Shown here: positions 8,795 through 17,721 of the stretch, piece after piece
How positions within the stretch are numbered: position 1 is the first letter of the stretch
How the letters are laid out: every line of letters starts with the position of its first letter
Source: Arthrobacter sp. NIO-1057
GTDB taxonomy: Bacteria; Actinomycetota; Actinomycetes; Actinomycetales; Micrococcaceae
Reading direction: 5' to 3'
DNA length: 64,000 nucleotides
Assembly: GCF_900094805.1 (NCBI RefSeq)
Contig: NZ_FMAT01000002.1
Coordinates: 124,001-188,000, forward strand
Notes under the pieces: generated by a model
The model's database searches: none
What the model was told of the DNA's origin: nothing
What the model saw: the letters and a program-made list of their open reading frames with translations, nothing else
Made by a program: the position numbers and the translations under genes

Positions 8795-9865
8795 ATGACT
8801 GAAAAATCTCCCCACTCCACCAACCGCAAAACGGCTCCCACACGCCGAGCACCAGGTTGGATTGCTCCTACACTGGCCGGGGTTCTTGCGGTGGCAGTGA
8901 CGTGGGGAATCGGAAGTACCGTATTTCATAACGCGCTGGTCGCTCACGGGCTTCCAGAAGAGGTCAAAGACGCTTCCGCAGACGGACGGGCCTTATTGGT
9001 TCATGGGGCCGAGCTGGCCAACTTGGCAACGCGAGCCAACGAACTAGCCGGGCTGGCCCAGGGTGAGGAATCCGAAGCACTGGCGAACCTGGGCACCTCT
9101 TTGTCCCAAGGCGCCGCATTGTTGGGAGAACTGCAATTCGCTCAAGAGTCCGCACCGGCCGAACCTTCGGCCTACTCCCCTGAGATCGTAAAATCTTTGT
9201 TGCAAGATGTCGCGACTTTTTCCGCTTCCACGCCTTCGCTAGAAAAACCGTCCTTGGAAAGCAACGAGTTGCTCTCGCAAATCGCGTTCCAAACAAACCT
9301 TGATGCCAATACTGCATTGGATGCCCTCAAGGAAAAATCATCGCTTGAACTTGCTCTGCCACTGAGTGCTTCAGCGGACAACGAAAACACAGATCCCGTG
9401 AGCTGTTTACCGTCGGCTGACCTGCTCGATCCAGCTTCGGAAGTCACTGAGGCAAACGAATTCGAGGCTGTAACTGTAGCCCGTGCACTAGATCGTGGCT
9501 ACGCCCTTGATTTCGTCCTCCAACTCCAGGCTGCCCGCGGCGCGTCATCGGAGGCCGAAGGCATTGAAGCGCAACGCGCGCAATTGGGAAAGCAGTTGCA
9601 AACCCTCCGCGCAGTGGTTGATCCGCAGTGCGGAGATTTGCGACAACCCGCCTATGCCCTGCCCGACAAGGGTTTGGAAAATCTGAAGACAGTGGCCACT
9701 GATGCGTACACAGACTTTGACGAGGCATTAGTTCTTGCCGCGGGGAACGCTCAAGGCGAGGCGAGGACGAAAGTTGCCACCTTGGCATTTGACGTACTCA
9801 GCGACGATTCTGTTGCTAATCCAAATCATCGCGTATTGGAAACTGGAACCAGTGTGAACCAGTGA
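8795..9865 (+). CDS. Membrane-anchored protein with DUF4439-like helical domain
   Basis: About 356 residues from the ATG at 8795; an upstream in-frame ATG at 8678 would add 39 residues unlike any leader and overlap the rimP promoter. A basic N-terminus (RKTAPTRRAPGW) precedes one hydrophobic segment (APTLAGVLAVAVTWGIGSTV, about residues 22-42), so the rest should be outside the cell. The long middle is helical, acidic and rich in Ala, Glu and Leu. The end, with QPAYALP and FDEALVLAAGNAQGEARTKVATL, follows the pattern of the ferritin-like DUF4439 domain that commonly sits next to rimP in Micrococcaceae. I see no metal-binding EXXH pairs. Function is unknown. Confidence 0.75.
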   Translation: MTEKSPHSTNRKTAPTRRAPGWIAPTLAGVLAVAVTWGIGSTVFHNALVAHGLPEEVKDASADGRALLVHGAELANLATRANELAGLAQGEESEALANLGTSLSQGAALLGELQFAQESAPAEPSAYSPEIVKSLLQDVATFSASTPSLEKPSLESNELLSQIAFQTNLDANTALDALKEKSSLELALPLSASADNENTDPVSCLPSADLLDPASEVTEANEFEAVTVARALDRGYALDFVLQLQAARGASSEAEGIEAQRAQLGKQLQTLRAVVDPQCGDLRQPAYALPDKGLENLKTVATDAYTDFDEALVLAAGNAQGEARTKVATLAFDVLSDDSVANPNHRVLETGTSVNQ

Positions 9866-10335
9866 TAAGCCGCGGAAGAAATTCGCTCTCGAATTTTCGC
9901 TGCACCTGTATCACGAACTAATCACAACAGGATTTTTTGTTGCAATGTTCAATGATTCCTTCACCAGAATTATGCATCCACTTATCCATTTGCAGGATAA
10001 CCAATTACACGCCCTTCAAGGCCCAGCATGAACCACGTCTGAGTGTAATTGTTCAGGTCAAACCAAGTTTTCTCGAACTCCTACTTGCGATTTACTCTAA
10101 AGGCAGCCAAATCCAGCCCATATTTATGCCAGTACACTAAACGTTGCAATTACATTAGCGCCTATCTCCCTCTCGCTATTCACTGCCATAACGGCTATGG
10201 TGAGGGGAAGAGTCAACGATTAGTGATTAGATCTCAGAATTATCCGGCGCATTATCCGGAGAGAATCAGTCCGAATCATAGCGCTCACAGGGGATCCAGA
10301 CACTCGTTACAACTTAGTACACAGGAGGATGGATA
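9866..10335. other. 470-bp gap without a convincing gene; leader of the orphan gene
   Basis: The stretch is AT-richer than its surroundings. Open frames at 9937-10140 and 10049-10336 have no ribosome binding site, atypical composition and no recognisable domain, so I do not call them. ATTATCCGG occurs at 10239-10247 and again at 10251-10259, 12 bp apart. The AGGAGGA motif near the right end belongs to the gene at 10336. The region probably carries its promoter and a long leader. Confidence 0.4.
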
Positions 10336-10782
10336 ATGCCAGGTCGATTTGTCCGATCTAAAATAGCGGAACTAGTCAGCGAGATTATTAATTCCAGACA
10401 AGGTCGTGCCCAACTCAGCGCCCATGGGTGGATCCAAGGAATGCCCATCGTCATCGCCCAGCCAGATGAACGGCTCAGTGACGTCATCTCTCTGGTCGCT
10501 GCGCATCAGCCTCCGGTACTTGTCACCACCATTGACCCAGTGCATGGTCACCTATGGTTCATGCATGTTTCCATTGGCTGCACGGCCTTGCAAGTGGTTG
10601 AACCTTTGCCGCAGGAAACCAGTATCGGGGAACTGTACCGCTTGGCATCACGGACGAGTTTTCTAACCTTCCGTATTGACCAGATGTCTTCTAGCTCCGT
10701 AGTGCACGCTATTGCCCCACAACAGGTGAAGCACCACGCGGGCTACACAACAGTGGAGGCCTCCAGCGCAAAAACCTTCTAA
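10336..10782 (+). CDS. Hypothetical protein, 148 residues
   Basis: I do not recognise this protein. Translation is well supported: AGGAGGA sits 7 bases before the ATG. It is soluble-looking, without signal peptide or membrane helix. The first 20 residues are basic and helical (FVRSKIAELVSEIINSRQG), and the rest alternates hydrophobic strands (MPIVIAQP, PPVLVTTID, HLWFMHVSIGC) as in a small alpha/beta domain, ending in a Ser/His-rich tail. A single cysteine is present. It stands alone after a 470-bp gap and converges with the TSUP gene 18 bp away. No function is proposed. Confidence 0.7.
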   Translation: MPGRFVRSKIAELVSEIINSRQGRAQLSAHGWIQGMPIVIAQPDERLSDVISLVAAHQPPVLVTTIDPVHGHLWFMHVSIGCTALQVVEPLPQETSIGELYRLASRTSFLTFRIDQMSSSSVVHAIAPQQVKHHAGYTTVEASSAKTF

Positions 10783-10800
10783 GGTTGAAACTGCGAAGAT

Positions 10801-11613
10801 TTACTGATCTGCCAAAATCATGTCTGCGCCGAGCTTGATGATGAGCGCGCTGACGACAACAACAAATACGATTCGGATGAAAGCGCTGCCCTTAGAGATG
10901 GCCATGCGCGCTCCAAGGTAGCCACCGATCATGTTCATAACGCCCATGGCCAGCCCTAGTCCGATGAGCACGTGGCCAGTAGGAACAAAAAGTAATAGTG
11001 CACCAAGGTTCGTGCACAGATTAACGATCTTAGCCTTCGCCGATGACTGCAAGAAGTTGTAACCAAGCACGGTGACCATGGCGATGATCAAGAATGATCC
11101 AGTGCCCGGGCCGACCATGCCGTCATAGCCACCAATGATCAAACCTATCATGATGGCCCTGAGGTAATGCTGGTGGCCGGTGTAGCGCAGGCGGGAGAGC
11201 TCCCCTGCCTTGGGTTTAAAAATCGTGAATAGCAATACTGCAATCAACGCTGCAATGATGATCGGCTTGATCGCTTCGGACGGTAACACAGTTGCTAGTG
11301 CTGCGCCGCCAAAGGCCCCGACTAGCGCCGTCAGCGCCATAGGTATGGCAGTCTTCAAGTCTGGGCTAGTTCGCCGATAATACGTGATGGCACTTGTCGT
11401 GGTGCCAAAGATAGACCCCAACTTATTGGTAGCCAGCGCTTGCACCGGCGTGATGCCAGGGAAAAGAAGTAGCGCGGGCAACTGAATCAGTCCTCCGCCG
11501 CCAACAACCGCATCGATCCATCCTGCACCCAAGGCTGCTAGCAACAGCAGGACCAAGGGCCAGATTGATACGGGTTCACCGTTGACGGACAGGAATTCCA
11601 GAATTTCTTGCAC
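10801..11613 (-). CDS. TSUP-family (TauE/SafE) membrane transporter
   Basis: A 270-residue polytopic protein of the TauE/SafE sulfite/sulfonate exporter family. About eight helices are visible in two halves, each with the family's Gly-rich start: GAGWIDAVVGGGGLIQLPALL near residue 30 and GLIIGGYDGMVGPGTGSFLII near 155. GTG at 11613 is preceded by GGGGAG at good spacing. It lies 35 bp after proS on the same strand, so it may be co-transcribed. Substrates in this family include sulfite, sulfoacetate and other C2 compounds; nothing here identifies the substrate. Confidence 0.9.
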   Translation of the reverse strand: MQEILEFLSVNGEPVSIWPLVLLLLAALGAGWIDAVVGGGGLIQLPALLLFPGITPVQALATNKLGSIFGTTTSAITYYRRTSPDLKTAIPMALTALVGAFGGAALATVLPSEAIKPIIIAALIAVLLFTIFKPKAGELSRLRYTGHQHYLRAIMIGLIIGGYDGMVGPGTGSFLIIAMVTVLGYNFLQSSAKAKIVNLCTNLGALLLFVPTGHVLIGLGLAMGVMNMIGGYLGARMAISKGSAFIRIVFVVVVSALIIKLGADMILADQ

Positions 11614-11648
11614 CGCGCTACTCCCCTATTTAGTTATTCTTGTTGCCC

Positions 11649-13436
11649 TTAGGCAGTCAGTTCAGCAACAACATCTTCGACCTTGACGTCACGACGTTCG
11701 CCAGTTGCCCGGTCCTTGACCTCAACTACGCCATCAGCCAAGCCACGGCCAACAACAACGATGGTTGGAATACCAATCAGCTCAGCATCGGAGAACTTCA
11801 CGCCAGCAGAGAGCTTTGGACGGTCATCCAGGATGACTTCCTGACCAGCTGCTTCAAGTTCTGAAGCCAGCTTCAGTGCGGCTTCAAGAATTTCTTCGCC
11901 CTTGCCGGTGACCACAATGTGTACGTCCGCAGGTGCGATCTGCTTAGGCCACGCCAAACCATTCTCATCATGGTAAGCCTCTGCCAAAGCGGCCACGGCT
12001 CGGGTGACACCAATACCGTAGGAGCCCATGGTGACAACCTGTAGTTTGCCGTTCTGATCCAGCACCTTCAGATCCAGCGCCTCAGCGTATTTACGGCCGA
12101 GCTGGAAGATATGACCCATTTCGATGCCGCGCTCGGTGCGCAATGGACCGGAGCCGTCGGGCGCTGGATCACCTTCGAGCACGTTGACCGCTTCAATCGT
12201 GCCGTCGAAGGTGAAGTCGCGACCTGCGACCAGGCCAAAGACGTGCTTGCCCTGTTCGTTGGCGCCGGTGATCCAAGTGCTTCCGGAAACGATCCTTGGA
12301 TCAACCAGGTAGGTAATGCCACCCTCGGTGGCCTTGCCCAGCAGTTGCTGGTCCAAACCAAGAGCTGGGCCGAGGTAACCGGTCACGATCTCAGGGTGAT
12401 TCTTGAGGTCTTCCGCGGTAGCCTGTTCCACGGCAACTTCTCCGTTGATGCCCAGCGCTACACCGATGGTTGCTTCGAGACGCTTCTCGTCGACCTGTCG
12501 GTCACCTGGTACACCCAGAATCACCAGATGGCGGTTGCCTTCTGGATCAATGATGGCCAGCACCACGTTCTTCAGAGTGTCCTTGGCTTCCCAAGCACGG
12601 TCCTGGCGTGGACGCAGTTCATTAGCGGCAGCAACCAAGGAATCAATGGTTGGAGTATTCGGGGTTTCAACAACCTCGAAAGCAGGAGCATCGGTGTAAT
12701 CGATGTCGTCCGGAACCACAGTAGTGACTGCTTCCACGTTAGCGGCGTACCCGCCTGGCGAACGAACGAAGGTGTCTTCACCAATGGCGGTAGGGTGCAA
12801 GAATTCTTCGGACTTCGAGCCACCCATGGCACCTGCCTGTGCGAATACCGGAACAACTTCCAGTCCCAGGCGCTCAAAGATCTTCAGGTAGGCACCGCGG
12901 TGAGCCATGTAGGCTTCGTCCAGGCCGGCGTCATCAATGTTGAAGGAGTAGGAATCCTTCATGATGAATTCGCGGCCACGTAGCAGGCCAGCGCGCGGGC
13001 GTGCTTCGTCACGGTACTTGTTCTGGATCTGGTAAAGGTAAACCGGTAGATCCTTGTACGAGTTGTACAGGTCCTTGACCAGAAGAGTGAACATTTCCTC
13101 GTGGGTCGGTGCCAAGAGGTAGTCGGCCTCTTTGCGGTCTTTCAGACGGAACAGGCCTTCACCGTACTCAGTCCAACGGCCAGTCTGCTCATAGGGTTCA
13201 CGTGGCAGCAGCGCTGGGAAGTGCACTTCCTGACCACCGATGGCGTTCATTTCCTCACGCACAATAGCTTCAACGCGCGCAAGGACCTTCAAACCCAGCG
13301 GCAACCAAGTGTAAATGCCTGGGGCTGCACGGCGGATGTAACCGGCGCGTACCAACAGCTTGTGGCTGGCGACTTCGGCGTCAACCGGATCTTCACGCAA
13401 GGTGCGCAAGAAGGTAGTGGAAAGCTTCAAAACCAC
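11649..13436 (-). CDS. proS: Prolyl-tRNA synthetase, bacterial type with editing domain
   Basis: A 595-residue class II aminoacyl-tRNA synthetase that charges tRNA-Pro. Motif 1 region [21 protein letters not shown], motif 2 [25 protein letters not shown] and motif 3 [16 protein letters not shown] are all in place. The central 230-400 insertion is the YbaK-type domain that removes mischarged alanine. The C-terminal anticodon-binding domain begins at about residue 490 ([12 protein letters not shown]). The start is a GTG at 13436. Length is that of the usual bacterial form. Confidence 0.97.
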   Translation of the reverse strand: MVLKLSTTFLRTLREDPVDAEVASHKLLVRAGYIRRAAPGIYTWLPLGLKVLARVEAIVREEMNAIGGQEVHFPALLPREPYEQTGRWTEYGEGLFRLKDRKEADYLLAPTHEEMFTLLVKDLYNSYKDLPVYLYQIQNKYRDEARPRAGLLRGREFIMKDSYSFNIDDAGLDEAYMAHRGAYLKIFERLGLEVVPVFAQAGAMGGSKSEEFLHPTAIGEDTFVRSPGGYAANVEAVTTVVPDDIDYTDAPAFEVVETPNTPTIDSLVAAANELRPRQDRAWEAKDTLKNVVLAIIDPEGNRHLVILGVPGDRQVDEKRLEATIGVALGINGEVAVEQATAEDLKNHPEIVTGYLGPALGLDQQLLGKATEGGITYLVDPRIVSGSTWITGANEQGKHVFGLVAGRDFTFDGTIEAVNVLEGDPAPDGSGPLRTERGIEMGHIFQLGRKYAEALDLKVLDQNGKLQVVTMGSYGIGVTRAVAALAEAYHDENGLAWPKQIAPADVHIVVTGKGEEILEAALKLASELEAAGQEVILDDRPKLSAGVKFSDAELIGIPTIVVVGRGLADGVVEVKDRATGERRDVKVEDVVAELTA

Positions 13437-13621
13437 TCGGGGGCGTCCTATTCCGTCCGTCGGACTCCGAAAGTGTTTTTCGGTGCCGACTAGCTATGCA
13501 AAATCAAAAGGGTTTTTGGCCGAAAAGTCGACCAATTCCAATGCTACCGCTTCGGGCCACTTCCCAATAAATTCAAGGGCTGTGAGCTAGCCCGTGTTGC
13601 AAAATAGAGCAAGTAAAATTC

Positions 13622-13656
13622 GGTCGGGAAGATCAACATAATTGATCTTCCCGACC
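13622..13656 (-). terminator. Terminator of the flavin monooxygenase gene
   Basis: A perfect 15-bp stem (13622-13636 with 13642-13656) and a 5-base loop. On the minus strand it is followed by GAATTTTACTTG. It separates the monooxygenase gene from proS. Confidence 0.8.
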
Positions 13657-13688
13657 CGATGCGGATTGAAAGCCACACTACCGTGATT

Positions 13689-15485
13689 TTAGGACTGATG
13701 ATAGGTCTCGGCGAGCGCGTAAACCGGCGTCTCCAATCCTTCATAACGAGCCTTGAGCTGCAGGCCAAGATACTTTGAGTAGTGCCTTGACTGGTGCAGG
13801 TTTCCACCATGGAACCAGAGGTTCTTCACCTTGGTCGGCTTCCACATGTTGCGCAGTTCACCCTGCCATGGACCCGGGTCTTTCGTAGTTTCAGAACCAA
13901 GACCCCAGCATTTACCCACAGCGTCAGCAACTTCTTGGGAGATGAGTTTGGCGGCCCAGCCGTTCATCGATCCGTAGCCGGTAGCGTATACCACCGCATC
14001 GGCGGGAAGTTCAGTACCATTGGCCAAGACGACAGAATTCTTTGTCAGATGAGAAACTTCGCCTTTGGCCAGCGCGATAGAGCCATCGGCAACCAACTCG
14101 CTGGCGCCAATGTTGATGTAGTAGCCGGATCCTCGTCGGAGATACTTCAGGAACAGGCCCGAATCATCATCACCGAAGTCCAGGTCAAATCCCGCATCTT
14201 CTAAGGACTTGTAGAAGTCTGCATCAAGTTCTCGAATCTTGGCGAAGGCTGGTTTGTGGAATTCTGGCAAAACTTTGTATGGGATCGAAGCGAAAATCAG
14301 ATCTGCCTTGTTGTGGTCGATGCCAGCGGCCAAGGCCTCCTCTGAGTACAGCCCACCCAGTACGTGTTTCATCAGCGATTCTGACTTCACGATATGAGTA
14401 CTAGAACGCTGAATCATCGTTGGGTTGGCGCCGTTCTGCACCAAGTCCGCACAGATATCGTGGGCAGAGTTATTGGCGCCAATCACCACTACCTTTTTCC
14501 CGGCATAGTGTTCCCCGCCAGGGTGAGTCGACGAGTGGTTTTGTTCGCCCTCAAAAATGTCGGCACCTGGATACTTCGGAATATTCGGAATACCTGACAT
14601 TCCAGTGGCCAGCACTAATTGGGTCGGATGCAAAGTCAACGGCACGCCATCACGAACCACTTCAACAATCCACCCCTCACCGTCTGGGTCTTGGCGTGCG
14701 CTGGTGGCTTCGGTCAAGGACCAATAGTCCAACTCCATGAGTTTCGTGTAGCTTTCCAGCCAGTCGCCCATCTTGTCTTTTGGTGTGAAAACTGGCCAGT
14801 GATCAGGGAACTCGATATATGGCATGTGGTCGTACCAGACCGGGTCATGCAACGCTAGGGAGTGATAGCGTGAGCGCCATTGGTCTCCGGGACGGGGATG
14901 CTTGTCAATCACGAGCGTTGGCACGCCCATGCGCTTGAGCCGCGCAGCGAGTCCGATGCCACCCTGGCCTCCACCGATGATCAGGGTATACGGCTGTTCG
15001 GTGATGCCTAGGGACTGCTGTTGTGCCACGCGACGGTCCAACCAATTTTCTTTGCTCATTGATGAGCCGTGTTCAGCGCCCAATTCACGCAGCCTTCCCG
15101 CCGGTTCAGGGAATTCACGCAGTGACTGTGCAGTGCTGAGTATTGTCCAGCACAGTCCGTCACGGAGGCGAAAGAGCCCCAGACCATGAATCGCGTCGTT
15201 CTCGAAGGTGTACCAAGCCTCGATAACTCCGTCGACTTCATTGGCGCTGGTGACGTTGATGTTACGTGGCCATGCTCCACGGTCCACGCCAAGGAGCATG
15301 TTGCCAATGTGTTCCCGCCCCTCACTGGTGTGCAGGTTCCATGTCAGCGCGGTGAGGTCACGCCAGAAAGATTCTTCCCCAAATAGTTGCATGGCGCTTG
15401 GGATATCCCCTTCGCTCAGCGCCTGCTCTAGGGCTTCGCTCCATTGCTGGGCTTGAGTCAGTGCTTCATTGCTTGACATAATCAT
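13689..15485 (-). CDS. Flavin-containing monooxygenase with N-terminal SnoaL-like domain
   Basis: About 598 residues. The first 150 resemble an NTF2/SnoaL-like domain (WRDLTALTWNLHT, then AWYTFENDAIHGLGLFRL). The rest is a two-dinucleotide-binding flavoprotein: FAD motif GGGQGGIGLAARL near residue 172, an FMO-like fingerprint FEGEQNHSST, the NADPH motif VVVIGANNSAHD, and the late ATGYG. It should use NADPH, FAD and O2 to oxygenate a small carbon, nitrogen or sulfur compound; the substrate is unknown. The start could be GTG 15488, ATG 15485 or ATG 15479. A GAF-domain regulator is encoded directly upstream on the same strand, as is common for such inducible monooxygenases. Confidence 0.88.
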   Translation of the reverse strand: MIMSSNEALTQAQQWSEALEQALSEGDIPSAMQLFGEESFWRDLTALTWNLHTSEGREHIGNMLLGVDRGAWPRNINVTSANEVDGVIEAWYTFENDAIHGLGLFRLRDGLCWTILSTAQSLREFPEPAGRLRELGAEHGSSMSKENWLDRRVAQQQSLGITEQPYTLIIGGGQGGIGLAARLKRMGVPTLVIDKHPRPGDQWRSRYHSLALHDPVWYDHMPYIEFPDHWPVFTPKDKMGDWLESYTKLMELDYWSLTEATSARQDPDGEGWIVEVVRDGVPLTLHPTQLVLATGMSGIPNIPKYPGADIFEGEQNHSSTHPGGEHYAGKKVVVIGANNSAHDICADLVQNGANPTMIQRSSTHIVKSESLMKHVLGGLYSEEALAAGIDHNKADLIFASIPYKVLPEFHKPAFAKIRELDADFYKSLEDAGFDLDFGDDDSGLFLKYLRRGSGYYINIGASELVADGSIALAKGEVSHLTKNSVVLANGTELPADAVVYATGYGSMNGWAAKLISQEVADAVGKCWGLGSETTKDPGPWQGELRNMWKPTKVKNLWFHGGNLHQSRHYSKYLGLQLKARYEGLETPVYALAETYHQS

Positions 15486-15544
15486 CACTTCATTTCATCG
15501 GAAGTCCTGAAAATGCGGTTTCGATGGCCGCCGTGAAATAAGAA

Positions 15545-15586
15545 TATGACGTGGATCACAAAATAAAACCGTTGCAAAAGGTTGCA
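15545..15586 (-). promoter_or_regulatory. Putative CRP-like site and GTTGCA direct repeats
   Basis: Read on the minus strand, 15545-15560 is TGTGATCCACGTCATA, one base off the TGTGA-N6-TCACA consensus of CRP/GlxR proteins. Just upstream, GTTGCA occurs at 15571-15576 and 15581-15586, one helical turn apart, a plausible activator site for the neighbouring GAF regulator. All of this lies in the 120-bp space before the monooxygenase. Confidence 0.4.
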
Positions 15587-15608
15587 GCGGTGAACGCTAG
15601 ATCGCGGC

Positions 15609-16781
15609 CTAATTGCCCCGGAATACTGGGACGACGAGTCGATATGGTCGCGATGCAATCATTCCAGGTAACTTGGAACGCAGGCGTGAAAGTTCAGCGC
15701 GAATTGTCACCTGTGGAGTCATTGCAGGCCAAAGTGTTCTCAGTTCATCGGTCGTGAGTCCCGCTGGATGCTCAACCAGTAGCTCAAGAATCTGCCAATG
15801 CTTTTCGCTCAATGCGATCTGCGTGGTTTCGCCAGCAGAGTGCACCATGATCTGACGCAAGGAACCGGAGGTTACCTCCAATTTCAGGTGCTCATGAGTT
15901 CTCGTGAGGATCCAACCACCAGAGACTTGCCGAACATTCAAGGAACCGAAGCCACTAATCCATGAGCGACCTTCTTCTAGGCCCACAGGCAGGCTGATTC
16001 GCTCGCTCACGCTGAACCCTCGACTGGCAGCCACCGATCCTTGTGAATCCACTAAAATGAACTCTTCTTCTGGTAGTTGGTTCGTCAGTTCCAAGCGTTG
16101 CATCCTCAACGCATGATTAGCGCGTAGGTGTGTTTCGGCTTCACGGGCCACTGATGAGACCAGCGCAAGAGAATGAGGGTGGGCTGTTCTAAAGGACCCG
16201 GCCAAAGTGATTGCCCCGATCAAGGAAGCAGTCGCCGGATTAATGACTGGAGCGGAGGTACATACCCACGAATGTTGTTCTTCACGAGCGTGTTCGGGGC
16301 CGAAGATTTGCACCGGGACTTTCTCAGCCATCGCCGCGCCAATTCCGTTAGTTCCAACGTCATTTTCCCGCCAGCGCGCGCCAGTCACGAAACCTATGCC
16401 ATCGCTTCGACGCCGAACAGTTGAAGGTCCCAGAACCCACAAAACGTATCCTTGTGCATCAGATATGACTAACTGGTTACCTGCTTGAGTTGCCAAGGAC
16501 AATAGCCGATCCTTGAACAATTCGACGAGGTTGCTCAGTTCCTGATTCGACTCACGCAATTCTCGTACGGAGGACGCGTCAAGTGGGACGATGTCTTTTT
16601 CCAAAGCACCTGCACGAGACCAAGACCGAGCTACAACAGGACGAACCACAGTGGGAATACGAGTTCCTTGCGCCCAACTTTGATGTAGCGCTTTGAGACT
16701 ACGCGCCTTGGCCGAGGGATCTTCCCCCGCGGTCAAAGCGGCCTGAATCAATGCCTCGGGGCCACGGTACTCCACAGTCAT
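15609..16781 (-). CDS. GAF-domain transcriptional regulator (AcoR-like input domain)
   Basis: A 390-residue regulator. Residues 40-75 (RPVVARSWSRAG) and the following GAF domain (about 80-220: LVISDAQGYVLWVLG, GARWRENDVGTNGIGAA, EQHSWVCTSAPVINPATASLIGAITL) are those of AcoR-type sensors of small organic inducers. There is no AAA+ sigma-54 domain. Instead the C-terminus holds a helix-turn-helix (LSEKHWQILELLVEHPAGLTT onward, to RAELSRLRSKLPG), so it binds DNA and acts with ordinary RNA polymerase. It lies upstream of the monooxygenase on the same strand with a 120-bp gap and is probably its activator. Confidence 0.88.
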   Translation of the reverse strand: MTVEYRGPEALIQAALTAGEDPSAKARSLKALHQSWAQGTRIPTVVRPVVARSWSRAGALEKDIVPLDASSVRELRESNQELSNLVELFKDRLLSLATQAGNQLVISDAQGYVLWVLGPSTVRRRSDGIGFVTGARWRENDVGTNGIGAAMAEKVPVQIFGPEHAREEQHSWVCTSAPVINPATASLIGAITLAGSFRTAHPHSLALVSSVAREAETHLRANHALRMQRLELTNQLPEEEFILVDSQGSVAASRGFSVSERISLPVGLEEGRSWISGFGSLNVRQVSGGWILTRTHEHLKLEVTSGSLRQIMVHSAGETTQIALSEKHWQILELLVEHPAGLTTDELRTLWPAMTPQVTIRAELSRLRSKLPGMIASRPYRLVVPVFRGN

Positions 16782-16843
16782 TTACTGAGGATGCCATGCT
16801 TCGTGTCGAGTTGGGAACCCTTCATCAAACTTTTAAATATTGA

Positions 16844-16884
16844 TGGCTCTCCACCGGCCCGCAATTCGGGTCGGAGAAGAGCCA
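16844..16884 (-). terminator. Terminator after the first lipoprotein gene
   Basis: Outer arms TGGCTCT/AGAGCCA and inner arms CCGGCCCG/CGGGTCGG form an interrupted hairpin around CAATT. The minus strand continues with AT-rich sequence including TTTAAAAG. It follows the lipoprotein gene that ends at 16901. Confidence 0.6.
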
Positions 16885-16900
16885 GCAGCGCTGCCAGAAT

Positions 16901-17644
16901 TTACTTGGCGGCAGACTTGACCTCAGCAACAGCCTTGTTCAGTTCTTCAATGAGCTGATCGATGACTTCGCCTTCAGCTTTTTCTTCAGTTCCACCGGTG
17001 TAGGCAACCACCACAGCGTTAGAACCTACCAGCCCCTGGACCTGGTACGACCCACCAGGAACATCAGTTCCGTTCACGGTCATGCTGGTCTGGGTAGCGA
17101 CGGTCGAATCAGCGTCGGAGCTCGCGTCCAGGATCTTGGCTGATGCAGAGATTTCCTGTCCTGACATCGACATCGAGAATTTGTCGCAGCCTTGCAGGTC
17201 CTTCTTTTCGATCGCAGTTTTGGCCTGCTCAAGCTTTGCCGAATCTTCGTATCCGACAACCGAGTAGGTTGTCGTTTCTAGGCTGTCACCCGGCACGACT
17301 GCTACTGCCATGTTGGTACCGTCGAGGTCCTCAGTCCCCTGCTGCGTGACTAGCTCGGCGCACTTTTCAGGCTTGATTTCCATCTGCTCAAGAACCTTCT
17401 TCGACTCAGGCAGCGATGCCTTAATCGCGTCGCCGTCGAGAACCTGCGCCTTGGAGTCATCACCGACCAACGACTTCACTACCGAAGCGGCCTGCTCCGC
17501 CGTGAGAGCCGGGGTTCCCGTGGACTGTTCTTGTGCAGCACCCGAATTCTCGGAAGTGCCAGCGGTTTCATTTCCGGAACTGCCACAACCGCTCAGGGCC
17601 AGTGCGGCTGCGATGGGCAGTACCCAAAAAGCTTGCTTCTTCAT
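16901..17644 (-). CDS. Secreted lipoprotein, paralogue 1 of a tandem triplet
   Basis: About 247 residues. The ATG at 17644 has GAGGA at good spacing and gives a clean lipoprotein signal, MKKQAFWVLPIAAALALSGC, with the lipobox cysteine at residue 20. A Ser/Thr/Gly-rich linker follows, then a globular domain from LTAEQAASVVKSL. Two further cysteines, in KPEKCAEL and DLQGC, are shared with the neighbouring paralogue and probably form a disulfide outside the cell. The end is a helix (VIDQLIEELNKAVAEVKSAAK). The pattern recalls PknH-like extracellular domains of actinobacterial lipoproteins, but that link is tentative. Function unknown. Confidence 0.82.
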   Translation of the reverse strand: MKKQAFWVLPIAAALALSGCGSSGNETAGTSENSGAAQEQSTGTPALTAEQAASVVKSLVGDDSKAQVLDGDAIKASLPESKKVLEQMEIKPEKCAELVTQQGTEDLDGTNMAVAVVPGDSLETTTYSVVGYEDSAKLEQAKTAIEKKDLQGCDKFSMSMSGQEISASAKILDASSDADSTVATQTSMTVNGTDVPGGSYQVQGLVGSNAVVVAYTGGTEEKAEGEVIDQLIEELNKAVAEVKSAAK

Positions 17645-17721
17645 GATGTAATCCTCAGATCGGTGATGAAAGACTAATCTAGTATTACACAACACGTTCG
17701 AAATAAAAGCTCATACGAAAA

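Noticed and set aside
10239-10259. ATTATCCGG tandem pair as a repeat element or attachment site
   Set aside because: Only two short copies with no integrase or matching second site; mentioned only as a possible regulatory feature.
9937-10336. Short plus-strand frames in the 470-bp gap
   Set aside because: No ribosome binding site, odd composition and overlap with the likely leader of the gene at 10,336.
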